From assembly GCA_030606095.1 (NCBI GenBank), contig JAUWHC010000060.1, positions 1-10,197 on the forward strand: a stretch of DNA of 10,197 nucleotides, given 5' to 3'. Position numbers and translations under genes: made by a program. Origin of the DNA: Promethearchaeota archaeon (GTDB taxonomy: Archaea; Asgardarchaeota; Lokiarchaeia; Sigyniarchaeales; SOKP01). This document shows positions 6,250 through 10,197 of the stretch, piece by piece; positions within the stretch are counted from its first letter, which is position 1, and each line of letters begins with the position of its first letter. The notes below the pieces were generated by a model. It had not been told where the DNA came from, did not search any database, and saw only the letters and a list, made by a program, of their open reading frames with translations.

Positions 6250-6996
6250 ATGTCAAATATGGATGTTAGAAAAGATTTCTACGAATTTGGGAAAAATATG
6301 CAAATTGTAGCAATTTGTACCGTTTTAAGTTTAGTAACTGGTGTGACGGGCATAATAGCGTTAATCTTTTTATTTATTGCTTTAGGAAATATTAAAAATG
6401 CAAATCTTATATTAAATAACGATTTATTAGAGGAATTTCGTTCGAAATATGTTAGGGCTTTCATTTTAAGAATATGTGGTATGATCATATTAATAGTAGG
6501 AGTTATAAACATAGTTTTCTTTATCTATATACCGTCTTATTACTATTATTATTTGATAAACATTATTATAAGCATAATTCTTCTTTTAACTGGTTTAACA
6601 TTTGTAATAACCAGCGTGGTTGCTGAAATGAAAGCATGGGAAAACTTGAAGCAATTCTTTGAAGAAAATAGGAGTATGTTTCCAAGTAGCATTTCTCATG
6701 AATTGATTGATGGGTGTGATAAGTTAAAAACGGCTGCCTTATTGTTTGCGTTCGGATTTTTAATAATTACTGCAATAATTGGATTTATATATCAAGTTAT
6801 AGGATATTTTAACTTAGCAAAATTGAATACTTTGATGTTATATGATGTTCCGAAAACATCACCGATACAAGTGAACTTACCGGTGTCTCGAGAAATTGGC
6901 ATAAACGAAATAGCAAGCAATTTTTGCCCAAATTGTGGAACCAAACTATCCGGATTAGGAAAATTCTGTCCCTTATGCGGCTCGGATATTAGTTAA
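6250..6996 (+). CDS. Four-helix membrane protein (DUF996-like) with C-terminal zinc ribbon
   Basis: From the ATG at 6250 the product has 248 residues. Hydrophobic helices lie at about 18-46, 69-95, 100-124 and 160-185. A soluble tail ends in a zinc ribbon with CPNC (226-229) and CPLC (240-243). The helix pattern and motifs such as FYEFGKNM, RSKY and AEMKAW recur in the protein at 9622 and resemble the uncharacterised DUF996 family of archaeal membrane proteins. ATGs at 6238, 6250 and 6259 are all in frame. 6250 is preferred because MSNMDVRKDF aligns residue for residue with the start of the paralogue (MVNVDIRNEF). Function is unknown; the cytoplasmic ribbon suggests binding of a protein or nucleic acid partner. 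It is preceded by a strong TATA box and a possible short leader ORF. Confidence 0.8.
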   Translation: MSNMDVRKDFYEFGKNMQIVAICTVLSLVTGVTGIIALIFLFIALGNIKNANLILNNDLLEEFRSKYVRAFILRICGMIILIVGVINIVFFIYIPSYYYYYLINIIISIILLLTGLTFVITSVVAEMKAWENLKQFFEENRSMFPSSISHELIDGCDKLKTAALLFAFGFLIITAIIGFIYQVIGYFNLAKLNTLMLYDVPKTSPIQVNLPVSREIGINEIASNFCPNCGTKLSGLGKFCPLCGSDIS

Positions 6997-7039
6997 TTCA
7001 AGAATAAAAATTATTTCTTTCTTTTTTGATTTTTTATAT

Positions 7040-7228
7040 TTATTTGGTTATATACCATAAAGTTTGGGGAGATCCCCCAAAAAATATAACAAGATCTTGA
7101 GTTATCTTTGATACATTATGATTGTCATACTTATGTAATGTAGGATACCCTAGTAAATTTCCCCAGCTTGGTATCACAAAAAAGGTAAAATTATCCAAAA
7201 TATTGGGTTTCATATTATCATTGGACAT
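7040..7228 (-). pseudogene. Truncated copy of the 5' end of the 456-aa gene
   Basis: This 62-codon frame repeats the start of the gene at 5088. Without gaps, 7071-7228 matches 4931-5088 at 130 of 158 bases by hand count, and 45 of the first 53 residues are identical. Most base changes are silent, so the sequence was constrained at the protein level for some time. After GGS, nine codons of the intact gene are replaced by two (PQ); TLWYIT then corresponds to TLYYLF, and a stop follows. The remaining ~390 residues are absent. At the junction, CCCCA on the coding strand completes a perfect 7-bp inverted repeat (7063-7069 / 7075-7081). It is most likely a gene remnant, but it keeps its start codon and a matching A/T promoter region, so a small expressed protein is possible. 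Confidence 0.75.
7063..7081. repeat. Perfect 7-bp inverted repeat at the junction of the truncated copy
   Basis: TTTGGGG (7063-7069) and CCCCAAA (7075-7081) flank a five-base centre. The right arm is shared with the intact gene (in GATCCCCCAAAA at 4931); the left arm is absent there. The left arm therefore appears to be an inverted copy of the right arm made when the gene was rearranged. Confidence 0.7.
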
Positions 7229-7350
7229 ACAAAATACTTTTACAAATTTTTAATATTGTTATATTAAAATAATTTAAATATATTTATCCAAGAAAGAAAT
7301 TTTTTACTTATTTCTCTGTAAAGATTTATAAACGAGAAAGAAGGATATAC

Positions 7351-7359
7351 TTATAAAAA
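7351..7359 (+). promoter_or_regulatory. Putative TATA box for the surface-protein gene
   Basis: TTATAAAAA lies 50-58 bases before the ATG at 7409. Transcription should start near 7380, giving a leader of about 28 bases that contains the AGGT ribosome-binding core. A weaker TTTATAAAC lies at about 7325. Confidence 0.4.
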
Positions 7360-7397
7360 CCCAATGAAATCTTTTTTAGGTACAATTCTTTACTGAA

Positions 7398-7401
7398 AGG
7401 T
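7398..7401 (+). promoter_or_regulatory. Shine-Dalgarno core AGGT before the surface-protein gene
   Basis: AAGGTTAAAAA stands just before the ATG at 7409, with seven bases between AGGT and the start. The same AAGGTTAAAAA occurs before the ATG at 9622. AGGT is part of the archaeal Shine-Dalgarno consensus GGAGGTGAT. Confidence 0.45.
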
Positions 7402-7408
7402 TAAAAAA

Positions 7409-9331
7409 ATGACGAAAAAAAAATCCTTAATAATATATTTTATAATATTGCAATTCTTCTTCTGTGGGCTTTTATTAAGTACATTGAACCATAAAACAGC
7501 TACTTCTAGTACTTATGATTATTACGATCTTAAATCAAGTGCGGTGGATTTCTCTAATGCCACCGTAATTTCAGACGGATATAATGGTATTTACTGGAAC
7601 CATGATCATAGTTACGACACCGCAATCGCTGTTGATAGTAACGACAGAGTTCACATAGTTTGGGCAGATGATACTGACGGCGCCTGGGGTACAGACACCG
7701 AGATAATGTATGCTACTTACACAACCGCAACAGGATGGTCCAATGTCACCGTAATTTCAGACGGTTATGATGATACTTACTGGAACCATGATCATAGTTA
7801 CAAACCCGCAATCGCTGTTGATAGTAGCGATAGAGTTCATGTAGTTTGGGAAGATGATACTAACGGCGCCTGGGGTACAGATCGTGAGATAATGTATGCC
7901 AATTTCACAACCGCAACAGGATGGTCTAATGTCACCGTAATTTCAGACGGTTATGATGATACTTACTGGAACTTTGATGGTAGTTTCAATCCCGCAATTA
8001 CTGTTGATAGTAGCGACAGAGTTCACGTAGTCTGGCACGATTATACTGCCGGCGCCTGGGGTACAGATCCAGAGATAATGTATACCAATTTCACGATCGC
8101 AACAGGATGGTCCAATGTCACCGTAATTTCAGACGGTTATGATGATACTTACTGGAACGAGGATGATTGTTACTATCCCGCAATTACTGTTGATAGTAGC
8201 GACAGAGTTCACGTAGTCTGGTACGATGATGCTGATGGTGTGTGGGGTACAGACGCCGAAATAATGTATGACAATTTCACAACCGCAACAGGATGGTCCA
8301 ACGTCACCGTAATTTCAGACGGTTATGATGGTAGTTATTGGAACGATGAGTATAGTAACTTTCCCGCAATTACTGTTGATAGTAGCGACAGAGTTCATGT
8401 AGTCTGGTACGATGATACTAACGGCACCTGGGGTACAGATCGTGAGATAATGTATGTCAATTTCACAACCGCAATAGGATGGTCCAATGTCACCGTAATT
8501 TCAGACGGTTATAGTGGGGTTTACTGGAACGATGATTATAGTGAAATGCCTGCAATTACTATTGATAATAGCGACAAAATTCACGTAGTCTGGCACGATG
8601 ATACTAACGGTACCTGGGGTACAGATCGTGAGATAATGTATGTAAATTTTGCTATGCCAACTCCTCCATTGAATCCATCCATACTTATAAATAATGGGGA
8701 TGCGAATACTAATTCTGTCTTAGTGGGTCTCACGCTCTCGGCTGATGGAGCCGAAGAGATGTGCTTTAGAAATGGAACGACTGGTGCTTGGACCAGTTGG
8801 GAAGCGTATGCTACAGCAAAACAGCTATATTTAGAAGGCTCTATAAACAATACGGCATATTCGATTTACGTGAAATTTCGAAAAGGATCAGGAGAGACCA
8901 CCCCCATCGGTGATAGCATTTTATATTTGACATTCCTCCCATTGAATCCATCCATAATTATAAATAATGGAGATGCGAGTACTAATTCTACCTTAGTGAG
9001 TCTCACGCTCTCGGCTGATGGTGCAACAGAGATGTGTTTTAGAAATGGAACGACCGGTTCTTGGTCCAGTTGGGAAGCGTATACTACAGCAAAACAGCTG
9101 TATTTAGAAGGCTCTATAAACAATACGGCATATTCGATTTACGCGAAATTTCGAAACGCGATAGGAGAGACCTCCCCAATCGGCGATAGCATTTTATATT
9201 TAATCGTGGAAGAAGAGATACCACCTGTGATTCCCGGATATCCTGTTGGATTAATTTTCATTTTATTACTTGGAGAAATAGGAGTAATTACGATTGTTAA
9301 AAAATCTAAGAGAATAATATTGATAAAATAA
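7409..9331 (+). CDS. Secreted, membrane-anchored surface protein: six-bladed beta-propeller plus two Ig/FN3-like domains
   Basis: The 640-residue product starts with a Sec-type signal (KKK then a hydrophobic stretch at 6-25). Residues 51-414 are six tandem 62-aa units of the form VTVISDGY..YWN......AI.VDSSDRVHVVW.DDTNG.WGTD.EIMY.NFTTATGWSN, with no length variation. They resemble the BNR/sialidase-like repeats of surface beta-propellers, and six units suit one six-bladed propeller. Residues 421-511 and 512-602 are two near-identical Ig/FN3-like units (LNPSI.INNGDA.TNS). The tail has IPGYP (608-612), a hydrophobic span (613-630) and KKSKR (631-635), resembling the C-terminal sorting/anchor segment of Lokiarchaeal surface proteins. 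N-glycosylation sequons recur in every unit. A role in adhesion, the cell coat or recognition is inferred; no catalytic motif is seen. The start has a good AGGT site, and the gene looks richer in G+C than its neighbours. Confidence 0.85.
   Translation: MTKKKSLIIYFIILQFFFCGLLLSTLNHKTATSSTYDYYDLKSSAVDFSNATVISDGYNGIYWNHDHSYDTAIAVDSNDRVHIVWADDTDGAWGTDTEIMYATYTTATGWSNVTVISDGYDDTYWNHDHSYKPAIAVDSSDRVHVVWEDDTNGAWGTDREIMYANFTTATGWSNVTVISDGYDDTYWNFDGSFNPAITVDSSDRVHVVWHDYTAGAWGTDPEIMYTNFTIATGWSNVTVISDGYDDTYWNEDDCYYPAITVDSSDRVHVVWYDDADGVWGTDAEIMYDNFTTATGWSNVTVISDGYDGSYWNDEYSNFPAITVDSSDRVHVVWYDDTNGTWGTDREIMYVNFTTAIGWSNVTVISDGYSGVYWNDDYSEMPAITIDNSDKIHVVWHDDTNGTWGTDREIMYVNFAMPTPPLNPSILINNGDANTNSVLVGLTLSADGAEEMCFRNGTTGAWTSWEAYATAKQLYLEGSINNTAYSIYVKFRKGSGETTPIGDSILYLTFLPLNPSIIINNGDASTNSTLVSLTLSADGATEMCFRNGTTGSWSSWEAYTTAKQLYLEGSINNTAYSIYAKFRNAIGETSPIGDSILYLIVEEEIPPVIPGYPVGLIFILLLGEIGVITIVKKSKRIILIK
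7559..8650 (+). repeat. Six tandem 186-bp coding repeats (propeller blades)
   Basis: The phrase CACCGTAATTTCAGACGG recurs at 7561, 7747, 7933, 8119, 8305 and 8491, exactly 186 bases apart each time. Units begin at 7559, 7745, 7931, 8117, 8303 and 8489. Large blocks are identical in bases, not only in amino acids, which points to recent amplification or gene conversion. The last unit departs from the pattern after about 8650. Confidence 0.95.
8669..9214 (+). repeat. Two tandem 273-bp coding repeats (Ig/FN3-like domains)
   Basis: Units start at 8669 and 8942 (TTG AAT CCA TCC) and are 91 codons long. They differ at about 13 residue positions. Long exact stretches of bases, such as those around GGCTCTATAAACAATACGGC, show a fairly recent duplication or continued conversion. 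Confidence 0.9.
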
Positions 9332-9343
9332 TTTTAAAAAAAA

Positions 9344-9378
9344 GAGCGTGAAGTTGCTCATATTTTATTTTTTATTAT
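9344..9378 (+). terminator. Weak hairpin plus T-rich tract after the surface-protein gene
   Basis: GAGC (9344-9347) can pair with GCTC (9356-9359), extended by one wobble pair, followed by ATATTTTATTTTTTATTATG. It begins 13 bases after the stop at 9331. The stem is short, so the T-rich part is probably what matters. The rest of the spacer to 9566 shows only A/T-rich sequence with a small GTGT/ACAC repeat near 9450. Confidence 0.35.
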
Positions 9379-9566
9379 GCTAATCGAAATAGGGTTTATA
9401 TAGGTTTAATTATTTTTGTAGAATTCTTAGTATTATCGCTTTATACCGAGTGTTTTTTACACCTGGTTTCACAATAACATTCAAGTGAAAATAAATAAAA
9501 AAATTGTTTTTAATATTTTAAAGTTTGATAATTATTCTACCTAAAAAAAATTGACTTCCTAAAACT

Positions 9567-9576
9567 ATATAAATAT
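9567..9576 (+). promoter_or_regulatory. Putative TATA box for the second four-helix membrane protein
   Basis: TATATAAATA lies 46-55 bases before the ATG at 9622 and is identical to the box at 6153-6162 upstream of the paralogue. The predicted transcription start is near 9595, giving a leader of about 25 bases containing AGGT at 9610-9613. Confidence 0.55.
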
Positions 9577-9621
9577 TATTATGTATTTTAGATCAAAGGA
9601 CTGGTAAGAAGGTTAAAAATA

Positions 9622-10197
9622 ATGGTAAATGTCGACATTAGGAACGAATTTTCGGAATTTGGAAAGAAGATGAAAATAGTTGCGATAATGACTGTATTAG
9701 CGATCATTCCATACCTTGGTATTATTTTAAGTTTTATAGGATTAATTTTTGCTTTTATGGCATTAAGTGATATACAGAACGCAAACTATAAATTAAAACA
9801 ATCTTCGTTAGAGAATTACCGCTCGAAATATAGTATTGCGATTGTTTTTAGGATGATTAGCCTGGTTATATCTGGGGCCGGGTCTTTTTATTCTTTAGCT
9901 AATCCATTCAGTTACAGGATTTTGACTTCCATTATAACAATGATCATTAGCTTTATAATAAACATCATAGCGGGAGCTATTGAAATGGACGCTTGGCGTA
10001 GTTTAACAGATTTCTTTAACCAAAATCGCGTTTTATTCCCTAACTACATTGCGTCGGAGGCTTCAGAAGGAAGCGATAAATTAAGAAGTGCCGCTTTAAT
10101 GTATGTTCTTTCGTTTTTAATAATAACAATTCTTATTGGATGGATTTTGCAAATAGTTGGATATTTCAAATTGGCAAAATTAGAAGAGATAATTCGT
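9622..10197 (+). CDS. Second four-helix membrane protein (DUF996-like), 3' end cut by window
   Basis: The frame runs open from the ATG at 9622 to the last base, giving 192 residues without a stop. It is a paralogue of the protein at 6250: MVNVDIRNEF.EFGKKM at the start, NANYKLKQSSLENYRSKY at 53-70, IEMDAW at 120-125, DKLRSAALM at 152-160 and GYFKLAKL at 180-187 all have close counterparts there. Hydrophobic helices lie at about 18-48, 71-92, 100-121 and 157-180. IIPYLGIILSFIGLIFAFMAL (about 28-48) resembles the opening helix of DUF996 proteins. By analogy a zinc ribbon should follow about 35 residues beyond the window edge, but it is not visible. AAGGTTAAAAA before the ATG supplies an AGGT ribosome-binding core. 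Confidence 0.85.
   Translation, partial: MVNVDIRNEFSEFGKKMKIVAIMTVLAIIPYLGIILSFIGLIFAFMALSDIQNANYKLKQSSLENYRSKYSIAIVFRMISLVISGAGSFYSLANPFSYRILTSIITMIISFIINIIAGAIEMDAWRSLTDFFNQNRVLFPNYIASEASEGSDKLRSAALMYVLSFLIITILIGWILQIVGYFKLAKLEEIIR

Noticed and set aside
7409..7486. Lipoprotein signal (FFFCG near residue 19) in the surface protein
   Set aside because: Residues before the cysteine do not fit a lipobox, and the cysteine lies inside the hydrophobic core. A normal signal peptide with the C-terminal anchor fits better.
7559..8650. CRISPR or other non-coding direct repeats
   Set aside because: The 186-bp units are in frame, encode a continuous propeller-like protein and have no spacer structure.
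8581..9123. Two minus-strand frames both starting MFIEPSKYSCFAV
   Set aside because: They are antisense shadows of the duplicated Ig-like repeats; their similarity comes only from the repeated + strand sequence.
9332..9566. A further gene or RNA in the spacer between the surface protein and the second four-helix gene
   Set aside because: Only frames of fewer than ten codons and short A/T-rich inverted repeats (GTGT/ACAC near 9450) were seen, apart from the weak terminator at its left end.
9581..9607. Eight-codon upstream ORF before the second four-helix gene
   Set aside because: It begins only a few bases after the TATA box, so it should lie mostly outside the transcript.

Overview
The window reads as AT-rich archaeal chromosome, most likely from an Asgard archaeon of the Lokiarchaeia type. 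The evidence is a DRG-family GTPase with a TGS domain, a Roadblock/LC7-type protein typical of Asgard GTPase regulators, TATA-type promoters close to start codons, T-rich gene ends, and a surface protein ending in an IPGYP-transmembrane-KKSKR tail like those on Lokiarchaeal surface proteins. The assignment rests on family recognition by eye, not on a database search. No rRNA, tRNA, CRISPR array, transposase or integrase is visible.

Left part (1-2960, all + strand): the end of a probable Roadblock/longin-fold protein; a complete DRG GTPase; an intergenic stretch that can fold into a long imperfect hairpin capped by a UUCG tetraloop and ending at a T-rich element; then a compact two-gene unit encoding an unrecognised 91-aa protein and a probable seven-helix membrane protein.

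Middle part (3062-6106): a minus-strand pair encodes an unrecognised 456-aa protein and a 210-aa Roadblock-domain protein. Divergent from it is a TIM-barrel protein of the endonuclease IV / sugar isomerase superfamily that keeps all nine positions matching the endonuclease IV zinc ligands.

Right part (6250-10197): two paralogous four-helix membrane proteins (DUF996-like; the first has a C-terminal zinc ribbon, the second is cut by the window edge) flank a 640-aa secreted surface protein. That protein has a signal peptide, six exact-period 186-bp (62-aa) repeats predicted to form a six-bladed beta-propeller, two 91-aa Ig/FN3-like repeats, and a C-terminal membrane anchor. Just upstream of it lies a truncated minus-strand copy of the 5' end of the 456-aa gene, with a small rearrangement that looks like a template switch. 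The repeated order (456-aa gene or its remnant, then a four-helix protein) suggests an old segmental duplication.

How the genes may work together: the Roadblock proteins and DRG fit the expanded small-GTPase and translation-GTPase repertoire of Asgard archaea. The surface protein with its varied repeat face looks like a glycosylated adhesion or recognition protein. The main candidates for something undescribed are the 456-aa/Roadblock pair with its truncated paralogue, the 91-aa/seven-helix pair, the structured RNA after the DRG gene, and the diversified propeller.
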